A stretch of 49,824 nucleotides of DNA from Bacteroides neonati (GCF_000499785.1 NZ_HG726026.1:211293-261116), one strand, 5' to 3'; shown: positions 18,701 through 25,563, counted from the first letter of the stretch. The notes: generated by a model not told the origin, from the sequence alone. Numbers and translations: made by a program.

Positions 18701-19823
18701 ACTGGCTGCAAATGCGACAATCTCTCTCGCTATTGGAGACTCTGATACCGGGTTTGATTGGGCTAGTGATGGCGTATATAAGATAAAATCAGACGGCATT
18801 GATATAGCACAAGTAAGCCAAGACCGCTTCCATCTCTATAAAAAAATGGTGATTGAATCGAACGAGGGAAATTACTGCGAAGGCATACGAATCAAGGCCT
18901 CTTCCTCCAACTGGGTAACTATCGCTTTGGGTGCAGATGGAGAGTTCGGTACTTCTGAAAATATGTGGAGCATACATAGAACTGATACGAATAACTTTAC
19001 TATATCCCGTAATACCTCTACTGGTGAGAATGGTATGATCATTACTAAAACAGGAAACGTTGGTTTTGGTACAGTAAATCCAACAGAAAAGCTTACCGTT
19101 AATGGATGGCTTGGTTCCATTGGGGCTACAGGATGGTATAACACTACATTTAGCGGCGGTATGTACATGGCCGACTCAGATCAGGTGCGCGTATATGGAA
19201 ACAAAGTGCTATACAATGACGGCTTTCGTACATGGGGTATTGCTGGTTATCGCGTTGGATTGAAACTCTACAATCCTCTTCACACAGGAATCAACTTATC
19301 TAATGATTCTTACACTTGGGGTATCTATTCTCATTGGAATGGCAATATGTACATTGGTCGTCGATCGGGCAATGTTAACGATGAAAGTGGTGAGTATTAC
19401 CTAATCATCGGTGCCGGCACCATGACTTATAACGGTAGCATTGTCCTGAATGGCGGTGGGCTTATTACCTACAGCTCAGATATGAGACTCAAAGAGATAC
19501 AGGAGTACTTTAAACCATCGCTGAACGAATTGGCAGCTCTGCCTATATTCGCCCACTCCTGGCGCAATGGCACACCCGGCGTTCAGCTCTCAACATCCGC
19601 ACAAGCAGTACAAAAAATCATGCCTTGGAATGTATTCGAGGGAGACGATGGATATCTCAAGATGGACGGTACCCGTACCGCTCTGGCCGTATCTATCCGA
19701 CTGGCACAGTTGGCCAACGAATACATCACTAACAACGAACGATGGAAGTCCGATAAAGACAGACAGATCGAAGCATTACAGAGAGAAGTAAGAGAATTGA
19801 AACAACAATTAAATGTAGCATAA
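15792..19823 (+). CDS. Tail fibre protein with C-terminal peptidase S74 chaperone
   Basis: 1343 residues, the likely receptor-binding fibre. Two related early modules read INLPDLYAGLPLDGTTI and VNIPSLYDGIPVDGKSI. Three repeats of the type VGIGTADPVYKLDVRG occur near residues 700, 865 and 1095, each followed by a GGxYMxD...VRVY block in two cases. The last 110 residues (YSSDMRLKEIQEYF, ending in a coiled tail) are an intramolecular chaperone of the S74 type, which trimerises the fibre and usually cleaves itself off. The central part is much more AT-rich than both ends. Confidence 0.9.
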   Translation: MKKVFISEKAIPSNPRSKNYSTGSTIIRTSSGTNNSLLPAQEQLFIKKLDPFGNPYAYTDLPIVTRSGLITYNDDGSINLPDLYAGLPLDGTTIGRDSSGALTVLGGVGSDFDATQMWASLSGSGAEQINKSHLTDAFAGYATESWVNDKGYVTTTRLNELIGGASSAFDTLKEIEDYINSHESVTAGLIASLGNKVDKVTGMGLSEHSFTTALRDKLNSIADGANKYILPVAKAAVLGGVMIGSNINVNAQGVISVEAPYSHPTQKAITAGAARHFLTGLAVNEYGHVTSATSAALTKDDLLSVLKDEDGVIRLDAQLALTGSLINFANLGTVNIPSLYDGIPVDGKSIYWENGTLKSSSTGGGGLAKVIVKVGLAAYESVDGVVTLPAYPTMPDLTNYVTTNTEQTILGQKTFTSPVFLNHSVIGDAPDNISFYTKQFGGQGINMRSLLVSADYSLRNLVPDQGAYFVGDIKASSFVKHGGTANQVLRADGGVSSFNWIAQQGQPEWIWGGNSPHDYFVWNPANFRVANANAVGDVGLNRILAYKGTLVSNVNFDNLWEPACYFNQIGNGANNSNYQLTYSVDLVFGGDAYISQLQHGANNSSLAIRQRWDGVWSPWKTIPFESGNIESANRLRHARSIWGQPYDGTSNIEGAMFGVRSIGGLTNTSIDYITNHGHHFYTNAGTVHRMAILGNGDVGIGTADPVYKLDVRGDIRSTATITASRVVAGFDSGVAGSVSCSNWFRSSGPTGWFHNEYGGGIYMTDPNYVRVYNSKPFWVDNHIRLNQNSNSSQLLDLRNTGDGWTWMSMGNDRQGDGCVHLAWNTIADTNSGLTFPANSYHIRPGGVNTIAAFNQGGSYFANKVGINTTAPVYHLDVRGTFRVTDELRASTGILLDGLTANTNSHIRLVNGVSHKQWGIKAGNYQVNEDDFTITDDYTGTLPSIRIRSGLERDFLVANRLFVNANKANDRLAANATISLAIGDSDTGFDWASDGVYKIKSDGIDIAQVSQDRFHLYKKMVIESNEGNYCEGIRIKASSSNWVTIALGADGEFGTSENMWSIHRTDTNNFTISRNTSTGENGMIITKTGNVGFGTVNPTEKLTVNGWLGSIGATGWYNTTFSGGMYMADSDQVRVYGNKVLYNDGFRTWGIAGYRVGLKLYNPLHTGINLSNDSYTWGIYSHWNGNMYIGRRSGNVNDESGEYYLIIGAGTMTYNGSIVLNGGGLITYSSDMRLKEIQEYFKPSLNELAALPIFAHSWRNGTPGVQLSTSAQAVQKIMPWNVFEGDDGYLKMDGTRTALAVSIRLAQLANEYITNNERWKSDKDRQIEALQREVRELKQQLNVA
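15864..15899. repeat. 14-bp perfect inverted repeat within the 5' part of the fibre gene
   Basis: ACTATTATTCGTAC at 15864-15877 and GTACGAATAATAGT at 15886-15899 are perfect complements with an 8-nt loop. It covers codons 25-36 of the fibre gene (STIIRTSSGTNN), so the mRNA would carry a strong hairpin just inside the gene. Confidence 0.75.
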
Positions 19824-19825
19824 CG

Positions 19826-21007
19826 ATGGCAGTATATGATATCTTACCGTTTACAGTACTGACGGATTCGGACATAAGAGACACTCTTAGAGCCTCAGGT
19901 GGAGTGGTTGACTTCGACTCGCGCAATTGGTTTAAGCCCGAAGCCAGAATCAATATGTGGAGCCGCTACAAACCTGTTGAGTATGATGCCCCGTTTCTTG
20001 AAGAGCCTTTGCGCAGCACGATTACCGGGTTCTCATACGAAGACATCAAGGATGGTATCTTTACCATTCGCCTGTACACCTATAAGAACCCAACTTTACC
20101 TACGCGAAGTGCTGATTTCCGAGGCTACAACCGGCACGCCAAGGCTTTTCATCCTTATATCCCGGAAGCGGCATACGTCGGAGCACCTCCCAATACGAAC
20201 ATCTATATCAGCTCTAATGGGGACACTGCTGCTTTTCTTGTGAATGTTGTTCTTCCGGAGATCAATCTGAGAAACTTCCACTCCGATCTAGGTGACGCCC
20301 CGGCAGATGGAGTGATCGATATCGTATTCTTCTACGATAATAAGGTTAACGTGCTTGGCTCATTAGACCTGAGCGGAGTGAGCGAAGAAGACTACCGGCT
20401 TAACTATGCCAACAAGGAAGTATCAATTGCCTGTTCTCACTCTCTCGGAATACCGGCATCAGGCGATACAGCTTACCATACCTATTATGCGAGAGTATCG
20501 GGATGTATGTTGGTCTCTATGAGCTTCTGCTCCATACAGGGAGTATTATATAAACGATTCATGCAAGACCCGAACGATGTAAATCAATGGATAAGAGCTA
20601 CTGTAAGCATTGATAGCACGCAGTGGGTTGACAGCATGGGTGATGTCAACAACTACATCAAGTGGGGATTGATCAAGTACTTGAGAAGAAACGAAGCGTC
20701 CGATAAAGTCGGAATCAAATTATACAACCTATGGCATGGTATATCCGGTTTAGGTGGATTAGAAATCGCCTATAAGAACGAATCGGGGCAATGGATCGTA
20801 ATTGTAACCATGGGAGCCGTCACCAACTTCGAGAGTTGGAGACTGTCCAACGGAGCTTATTACTTCGGTGGCAACCCATATACGGAAAATTACGACTTCG
20901 ACGGTATCGGTAATGTGCTTACATCAAATGCTACCATACTATTACCTGGCACTAATTCCTCATTCCAAGTTTCAGAGTTCAGAATCAAATATTTAAAGAG
21001 AGTATAA
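19826..21007 (+). CDS. Phage virion-associated protein, unknown
   Basis: 393 residues, mostly beta-rich, no signal or membrane segment. It starts 3 bp after the fibre stop (GATGGCAGTATAT region) and has a base composition like the GC-richer fibre ends. Content such as DIVFFYDNKVNVLGSLDL and the C-terminal FQVSEFRIKYLKR suggests a structural or fibre-associated role, but I recognise no family. Confidence 0.65.
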   Translation: MAVYDILPFTVLTDSDIRDTLRASGGVVDFDSRNWFKPEARINMWSRYKPVEYDAPFLEEPLRSTITGFSYEDIKDGIFTIRLYTYKNPTLPTRSADFRGYNRHAKAFHPYIPEAAYVGAPPNTNIYISSNGDTAAFLVNVVLPEINLRNFHSDLGDAPADGVIDIVFFYDNKVNVLGSLDLSGVSEEDYRLNYANKEVSIACSHSLGIPASGDTAYHTYYARVSGCMLVSMSFCSIQGVLYKRFMQDPNDVNQWIRATVSIDSTQWVDSMGDVNNYIKWGLIKYLRRNEASDKVGIKLYNLWHGISGLGGLEIAYKNESGQWIVIVTMGAVTNFESWRLSNGAYYFGGNPYTENYDFDGIGNVLTSNATILLPGTNSSFQVSEFRIKYLKRV

Positions 21008-21031
21008 TCATCATTTTTAATAAAAACAATT

Positions 21032-21373
21032 ATGGCAATCAAGATTTCAAACATTACTACCCGTGTGAAGGTAGAAGAGACAATTAACGGCTATAAGTTC
21101 GAAGGAACCGCCGAAGTGTATAATGCTCAGAAGGCAATTAAATCGCTCACTGCAACGATTACCAAGGAGTCTGACCAATCCGCACCCAATACCGCCATGA
21201 CCGGCACAACAGGTCGGCAGTACATGTACTCTGTGCAGAGAGGTATATCCGAAGGAGCTACCACAGCAGGCGGCATGTACCTCCCTGATGGCGAAGATGG
21301 CGAAGCAATCCTAACAGCCGGTATCGCGTTCGAAAGAGCGGTTGAAGCGTATGTAAAAACAGCAGAATTATAA
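21032..21373 (+). CDS. Hypothetical phage protein
   Basis: 113 residues: beta-rich first half (MAIKISNITTRVKVEETING) and a Gly/Ala-rich second half (RGISEGATTAGGMYLPDGED). No recognised domain. Its place between a virion-associated gene and the lysis cassette and its size suggest a small tail accessory protein. Confidence 0.6.
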   Translation: MAIKISNITTRVKVEETINGYKFEGTAEVYNAQKAIKSLTATITKESDQSAPNTAMTGTTGRQYMYSVQRGISEGATTAGGMYLPDGEDGEAILTAGIAFERAVEAYVKTAEL

Positions 21374-21391
21374 TCTAAAAACATTGAAACA

Positions 21392-21880
21392 ATGAAAGTT
21401 ACTAAAGAGGGAATGACAAAAAGTGATATCGAGAAGCTGAGTAATATCCTGTCTCGACAAGATTTTAAATTCGGTAAATGTAGCAATAAGACACGCATCA
21501 AGATCGTACGTATGCAGATACTTCTTGACCCGATCGCCGAGACAGTCAAGAAAGCCAGGGAGACGGCCGACAAACAATTCATGAGTGAACGTCTTAGAGG
21601 TATGCTTGAAAAGGTTCAGCAGCAGAAAATGATGGCAGACGATCCGGATGTGTACGAGTTCGACAAGCTATTCAAGGCATACAATGAGAACATTAAAGAG
21701 GCAATGACACCTGTTCTGGATGCAACGGTAGATGTGAAGCTGGAGAAGCTCTCATTATCGGAGTATGACAGTGTACTTGACAGTAATGCGGATTGGATTT
21801 CTGGTGGAACGCCTAAATTCCTGTTCCTCATGATCGTGGACGATAAGCCTGAAGAAAAGACGGAAGAGGCGACAAAGTAA
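21392..21880 (+). CDS. Hypothetical phage protein, charged and helical
   Basis: 162 residues rich in Lys and Glu, with helices around 100-130 (KLFKAYNENIKEAMTPVL) and a C-terminal acidic tail. No family recognised. It is the last gene before a hairpin at 21888 and so ends the tail-gene transcription unit. Confidence 0.6.
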   Translation: MKVTKEGMTKSDIEKLSNILSRQDFKFGKCSNKTRIKIVRMQILLDPIAETVKKARETADKQFMSERLRGMLEKVQQQKMMADDPDVYEFDKLFKAYNENIKEAMTPVLDATVDVKLEKLSLSEYDSVLDSNADWISGGTPKFLFLMIVDDKPEEKTEEATK

Positions 21881-21887
21881 ACGAAAA

Positions 21888-21916
21888 ACCGCCCGACCTT
21901 CAACAGGCTGGGCGGT
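21888..21916 (+). terminator. Hairpin at the end of the tail operon
   Basis: ACCGCCC at 21888-21894 and GGGCGGT at 21910-21916 make a 7-bp GC-rich stem with a 15-nt loop, 7 bp after the last stop codon. No T-run follows, so termination may be factor-dependent or the hairpin may protect the 3' end. Confidence 0.55.
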
Positions 21917-22071
21917 ACTAACCACTAACTTAAATATAGCTACGTAATGAATTTATGACTAATTAATTCTTTGCAAATATAGGGCATTGATTATCTGTAC
22001 ACAATCGCTTTATATAGGTATAGTTTAAGTTAGGGTAATGATAACAAGGTATAAACGTAAATAAAGAGTAA

Positions 22072-22506
22072 ATGGATGAAAGGAATGTGATTGGAGGTAT
22101 TACTACCGCTGCATTAAGCGGTTGTATTGAGTTCTTGGAGCCGCTTCGGTGGTTCTTCTTATTGGGGTTAATTCTCATACTTGCCGACTTACGGTTTGGG
22201 ATTAGTGCGGCCAAGATTCGCAAGGAGCAGGTCCGCACGTCACGGGCTATCAGAAGAACTATAAACAAGATTATTGATTATCTGTGTTGGATTTTCACGG
22301 CCGGAGCATTGGGGGCAACGTTCGGTGTCTCTTTTGGCATCACCACATTGCCGGCACTGGTGATGCTCGTTGTGTACGGCATAGAGATCAACTCTTGCTT
22401 CGCTAATTACTTTGAGGCGAAGGGAAAAAAGATCAAGGTTAATATATTCAAGTTCTTCGCTAAGAAGAGCGATATCATTGAAGTAGAAGAGGAGGAGACA
22501 AAATGA
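22072..22506 (+). CDS. Phage holin
   Basis: 144 residues. Hydrophobic helices at about 25-45 (WFFLLGLILILADLRFG) and 68-105 (YLCWIFTAGALGATFGV, then LPALVMLVVYGIEI), separated by a basic segment. This fits the Bacteroides phage holin type seen directly before M15 endolysins. It would permeabilise the inner membrane at lysis time. The stop overlaps the endolysin start by 4 bp. Confidence 0.85.
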   Translation: MDERNVIGGITTAALSGCIEFLEPLRWFFLLGLILILADLRFGISAAKIRKEQVRTSRAIRRTINKIIDYLCWIFTAGALGATFGVSFGITTLPALVMLVVYGIEINSCFANYFEAKGKKIKVNIFKFFAKKSDIIEVEEEETK

Positions 22507-22898
22507 AGTACTTTACTATTGAAGAGCTTACACGCAGCAGTGTTGCTCAGACAAGGAGAATTGAGAATAAGCCGGATGCCGGTCAGCAATCGGCATTAGT
22601 TGACTTGATCGAGAATGTTCTTGACCCACTTCGGGAGAAGTTCGGCAAACCAATCTTGGTTAGCTCCGGTTTCCGTTCAAAAGACTTAAACCGCGCTGTC
22701 GGTGGTGCCGCTACTTCACAACACATGAAAGGAGAGGCAGCCGATATCTATACCGGCACAAAGGAAGGTAACAAGGCATTATTTGATATTATACGTAAGG
22801 AGCTACCTTTTGACCAGGTAATTGACGAGAAAGACTTTAGCTGGGTACACGTGAGTTATAAGAAGAGTGGTAACAGGAAACAGACGCTGAAATTATGA
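22503..22898 (+). CDS. M15-family endolysin (D-Ala-D-Ala carboxypeptidase-like)
   Basis: 131 residues, about the size of a single M15A domain. Zinc-binding motifs are visible: SQHMKGEAADIY (first His and Asp) and WVHVSY (last His), plus the substrate-loop ILVSSGFRSKDLNRAVGG. It should cut peptide cross-links in peptidoglycan. No signal peptide, so it depends on the upstream holin. It overlaps holin and spanin genes by 4 bp each. Confidence 0.92.
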   Translation: MKYFTIEELTRSSVAQTRRIENKPDAGQQSALVDLIENVLDPLREKFGKPILVSSGFRSKDLNRAVGGAATSQHMKGEAADIYTGTKEGNKALFDIIRKELPFDQVIDEKDFSWVHVSYKKSGNRKQTLKL

Positions 22899-23434
22899 AA
22901 CGGGAAGAGTTGAAAGTAAGTGCAGGCTTTATGCTTGCGCTTATTGTTGCGTTACTTATGTGTTGCGGTTCTTTGATTTCATCGTGCGGTAGTAGTAAAT
23001 CTTCATCTAAGCAAGAAACATCAATCGAATCCGGGAGCCAAACCAATCGGAAAGATACTGCTTCACTCAACGAGCAGAACAAAAAGGTCGAGACCGAAGA
23101 CGTTACTGAGGAAACGGAAGAGGTTACTACTGTCTATGATACAAGTAAGCCGGCTGACCCATCAACCGGTAAGTCTCCTGTTCTCTCTGAGACGAAAAAG
23201 AATACGAAGAAGGGTACCAATAAGAAAAAGGAAGAAAGTAGCAATACGACGCTTAATCAGTCCAGCATGGAGCACTCAAATGATAGTACTAAGATTAAGG
23301 ATGCCAGAGAAGAGGATAAGCAGAAGCAAGAAACGACGGTACCAAGGCAGATTGGTGGAATGTTTTGGGCGTTGGCGGCATTGGTTGCCATGGTTGTTTT
23401 GGGATGGTTGGTGTATAGGTGGAGGAGAAAGTAG
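22895..23434 (+). CDS. Unimolecular spanin (u-spanin) candidate
   Basis: 179 residues. An N-terminal hydrophobic signal (AGFMLALIVALLMCCG) ends at a lipobox-like SLISSC with Cys31. A long, charged, low-complexity middle (about 32-150) follows, then a C-terminal membrane helix (about 156-175, MFWALAALVAMVVLGWLVY) and a basic tail. Being lipidated at one end and membrane-anchored at the other is the u-spanin plan, which joins outer and inner membranes and fuses them at lysis. It lies directly after holin and endolysin, the expected position. Family homology was not tested. Confidence 0.7.
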   Translation: MKREELKVSAGFMLALIVALLMCCGSLISSCGSSKSSSKQETSIESGSQTNRKDTASLNEQNKKVETEDVTEETEEVTTVYDTSKPADPSTGKSPVLSETKKNTKKGTNKKKEESSNTTLNQSSMEHSNDSTKIKDAREEDKQKQETTVPRQIGGMFWALAALVAMVVLGWLVYRWRRK

Positions 23435-23582
23435 GAAATATTATTCGTTTACACAAAAAATGAATAAAATTATGCGCAATTCTTTAAATACGTGACTTAC
23501 GCTGAGATGTCACATATCGGGAATAACAAAAAGTGATTTATATATTAGTATATAACATCTTTGTAAAAGAAATAAAACGACT

Positions 23583-23669
23583 GAGTGGTATCGGTCTTAT
23601 CACAATATTAAATCTCTGTTCGTGTAATTGCCCGCATACCACTTTAAGGCAATGAAAGGATAGAGATTT
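23583..23669 (+). ncRNA. Candidate structured RNA 1 with pseudoknot order and terminal U-run
   Basis: Three complementary pairs are interleaved: GAGTGGTAT 23583-23591 with ATACCACTT 23636-23644 (9 bp, one G-U), AAATCTCT 23610-23617 with AGAGATTT 23662-23669 (8 bp), and ATTGCC 23627-23632 with GGCAAT 23648-23653 (6 bp). Order is a, b, c, a', c', b', so a-a' crosses both others, as in a pseudoknot. TTCTTTT follows the last strand like a terminator, and a -7-like box lies about 20 nt upstream, giving an RNA of about 110 nt. No known class recognised. Expression and strand are inferred. Confidence 0.45.
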
Positions 23670-23725
23670 TTCTTTTGCGCTACCAAATTAATGGGTAGAA
23701 AGAATATTGATTGAATGACGACGAT

Positions 23726-23749
23726 AGTTGTCGGACAACTCTATGGTTA
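23726..23749. repeat. GTTGTCGGACAAC-type palindromic repeat, copy 5
   Basis: AGTTGTCGGACAACT then CTATGGTTA, between the two structured-RNA candidates. Same orientation as the other copies, about 150 bp before the KilA-N start. Confidence 0.75.
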
Positions 23750-23806
23750 GTATATATCAGCAATCCGATAAGGGGTGAAGGGGCTCGAATCCCTACTTGC
23801 TACAAA

Positions 23807-23868
23807 GCATCACAAAAATAAACCCCTACAAAAGACGCGAGTAGTGATGCACTTCGTCCGATGTAGGG
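23807..23868 (+). ncRNA. Candidate structured RNA 2 / KilA-N leader with the same pairing order
   Basis: GCATCAC 23807-23813 pairs with GTGATGC 23844-23850; CCCTACA 23824-23830 with TGTAGGG 23862-23868; a weaker GACG 23834-23837 with CGTC 23855-23858. The order again is a, b, c, a', c', b'. It ends 29 bp before the KilA-N start, so it could be a leader controlling that gene or a separate RNA. An alternative pairing of ACCCCT (23822-23827) with AGGGGT (23771-23776) also exists. Strand unknown. Confidence 0.35.
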
Positions 23869-23897
23869 ATAATATCAACGTTTAATACTGCAAATGT

Positions 23898-24587
23898 ATG
23901 AAAACAAATCAAGAAATGGTTCGTCAAATGGGTAATTTTAATGTTATTCAACGGACAAGTGATGGGTATTTTAATGCCACTGGACTTTTGAGAATGTGGA
24001 ACTCTGCTAATCCCAACGAGCAAAGGAGGCTAGATAACTTCTGGGAAGTGACACATCTTGATAAACTAATGTCGGAAATAGCTGAAAATGAGCTTCATTT
24101 TAAATCACTGAATTTCGGGGATTTAAAAAATGCGCTTTCTATGGCTTGTAGAGGTAAGAAAAATGGTGGTACATGGATGCATCCTATTTTGTTTGTTAAG
24201 TTCGCCATGTATTTAAGCCCTAGATTTGAGTACCATGTTTTGAAATTCGTTTCTGACGAAATGATACGCTATCGTAACGATGCTGGAGATGCTTACAAGG
24301 AGTTGAGCTCTGCCATCATGCGTATTGTTCCAAAAGACTTCATGCCGAAGGCAATGTGTAGGGTTGGCGAGGCGTTGAATTGGGTTGTGTTTGGCAATCA
24401 CGAGAAAGATTTACGCAACAAACATGGTGAAGAACATAAGCAGCGTGAGCTTTATCAGCTCGAAAAGAAAGTGGCTGATTTGATAAATGAAGGATTTATA
24501 ACTAACTTTGACAACGTTATTAACTATCTAAGAAATCAGTACCAGAAGCGGAATTCCCCGCAAGTATTTAATCAAAGTGTAGCTTAA
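23898..24587 (+). CDS. KilA-N domain DNA-binding protein, possible antirepressor
   Basis: 229 residues. The N-terminal half is a KilA-N domain: DGYFNATGLLRMWN, then CRGKKNGGTWMHPILFVKFAMYLSPRFE in parts (the G-TWxHP and L-F-A-xxLSPxFE motifs). The C-terminal half is helical. KilA-N proteins bind DNA and serve as phage antirepressors or regulators. It is preceded by the structured leader and followed without a gap by the next gene (stop TAA abuts ATG). A 38-bp part (24095-24132) recurs at 25465. Confidence 0.85.
   Translation: MKTNQEMVRQMGNFNVIQRTSDGYFNATGLLRMWNSANPNEQRRLDNFWEVTHLDKLMSEIAENELHFKSLNFGDLKNALSMACRGKKNGGTWMHPILFVKFAMYLSPRFEYHVLKFVSDEMIRYRNDAGDAYKELSSAIMRIVPKDFMPKAMCRVGEALNWVVFGNHEKDLRNKHGEEHKQRELYQLEKKVADLINEGFITNFDNVINYLRNQYQKRNSPQVFNQSVA
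24095..24132. repeat. 38-bp repeat inside KilA-N gene, copy 1
   Basis: Matches 25465-25502 at 37 of 38 positions; the one change is A at 24111 versus G at 25481. In the KilA-N frame it encodes HFKSLNFGDLKN. Confidence 0.85.
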
Positions 24588-25229
24588 ATGAATGCATTAT
24601 CCAAGTTGAAAGTGAGTTATATAGAGGGGTTGATAGCCAACCCTTTTTATGTTCGTAAGTTGATAAATCGCAGGAGTAATGTTATCTTGTCTTGTCTTTT
24701 GACCCAAGCGTATAGCCATTTTACTACGATGATGTTGCATCGTAGTTTGGCCGTACTTGATAACAACTCTTATGAGGAGGCAGAGAAGTCGGCTATCTTG
24801 TTCGATTCTCTATTCGCTTTAGATGTTAAGCCAGAAGATATGCTGCATAAAACTGATGAAGAGACGAATAAATCCTTGGATGACTATGAGAAGCTATGTC
24901 ATAATCTTAATGCTTTAGAAAAGTTAGGCATAGAGAGGGAGGTGGTTATTGCTTTTTGCAAACAAGTTGAGTACGGGTGTGGAAATAAGCTTGCCAGGTA
25001 TCGAGTTCAATGTAACTTTCATTATACATATTATGCAGAAGCGACTTTTCTCTATCTGTTGGACCTGTGTTCCTACGAAGAAATGATGGAGCAATTCTTT
25101 GAGTATAGCTTATTCACAAAGAAGCGCTCTCCGGCTAAAGTTAGAAGATTTATAACGGATCTAAGGAAAGCTTTGGATTTATTCAATGAAATAACTCAGA
25201 AAAGGGACATCCGGGCAAAACGTAAATGA
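24588..25229 (+). CDS. Hypothetical phage protein, helical
   Basis: 213 residues, no signal or membrane segment, mainly alpha-helical, with a basic C-terminal end (TDLRKALDLF, then KRDIRAKRK). No family recognised; I see no HEPN (RxxxxH) motif or HTH that I trust. Its ATG directly follows the KilA-N stop codon, so the pair is almost certainly one transcript and may act together. A strong terminator follows. Confidence 0.65.
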   Translation: MNALSKLKVSYIEGLIANPFYVRKLINRRSNVILSCLLTQAYSHFTTMMLHRSLAVLDNNSYEEAEKSAILFDSLFALDVKPEDMLHKTDEETNKSLDDYEKLCHNLNALEKLGIEREVVIAFCKQVEYGCGNKLARYRVQCNFHYTYYAEATFLYLLDLCSYEEMMEQFFEYSLFTKKRSPAKVRRFITDLRKALDLFNEITQKRDIRAKRK

Positions 25230-25264
25230 TAATAGACCAGAGTGTAATTAACTCTTTATCCAAC

Positions 25265-25300
25265 AAAAGAAAGCCCCGTCTACCAACGGGGCTTTCTTTT
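25265..25300. terminator. Strong bidirectional terminator
   Basis: A perfect 15-bp stem, AAAAGAAAGCCCCGT and ACGGGGCTTTCTTTT, with a 6-nt loop; A-run on one side and T-run on the other. It separates the rightward KilA-N operon from the leftward integrase gene. Confidence 0.93.
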
Positions 25301-25464
25301 GCCCAATATCAGAAATAAGATACACCAATTCTCTGCGTTTTCAAGCGTTGTAACCACTATGTTTCCAAAAGTTGGGATGATTTTCCGCATAATTTAGAAA
25401 ATTAACAATTTTGCCCTGCTCCTTCTGGAGTGGGGCTTTCCCATAAAATTGTGGAAAACTACCA

Positions 25465-25502
25465 TCATTTTAAATCACTGGATTTCGGGGATTTAAAAAA
25501 TG
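25465..25502. pseudogene. 38-bp KilA-N relic, copy 2
   Basis: In frame it reads IVENYHHFKSLDFGDLKN and then Val-stop, against IAENELHFKSLNFGDLKN in the intact gene, so similarity at protein level extends about 6 codons upstream of the nucleotide match. Upstream of that the sequence is unrelated. It looks like a leftover of another KilA-N allele after recombination. Confidence 0.6.
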
Positions 25503-25563
25503 TATAACGCTCGATAATCAGCAATGGTCATTTTTGACCTATGGCTTTCTGTAAGATAGTAAT

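Larger units (their letters stand above)
23435..23897. other. 463-bp non-coding gap with structured-RNA candidates
   Basis: No credible gene. It contains a possible promoter -7 box (CATCTTTG at 23556-23563, one base off TAnnTTTG), two blocks of interleaved inverted repeats (23583-23669 and 23807-23868), palindromic repeat copy 5, and a T-arm-like hairpin at 23779-23794. This is an unusually long gap for a phage. Confidence 0.7.

Noticed and set aside
23759..23804. A tRNA or tmRNA-like fold (AGCAA/TTGCT ends with a CTCGAAT loop)
   Set aside because: Only a T-arm-like hairpin and a 5-bp end match; no D arm, anticodon arm or CCA, and the T stem has a mismatch. Probably chance or a relic.
24095..25502. 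The 38-bp repeat as template and variable repeat of a diversity-generating retroelement
   Set aside because: No reverse transcriptase in the window, only one difference, and the A is in the gene copy and the G in the outside copy, the wrong polarity for adenine mutagenesis of a template.
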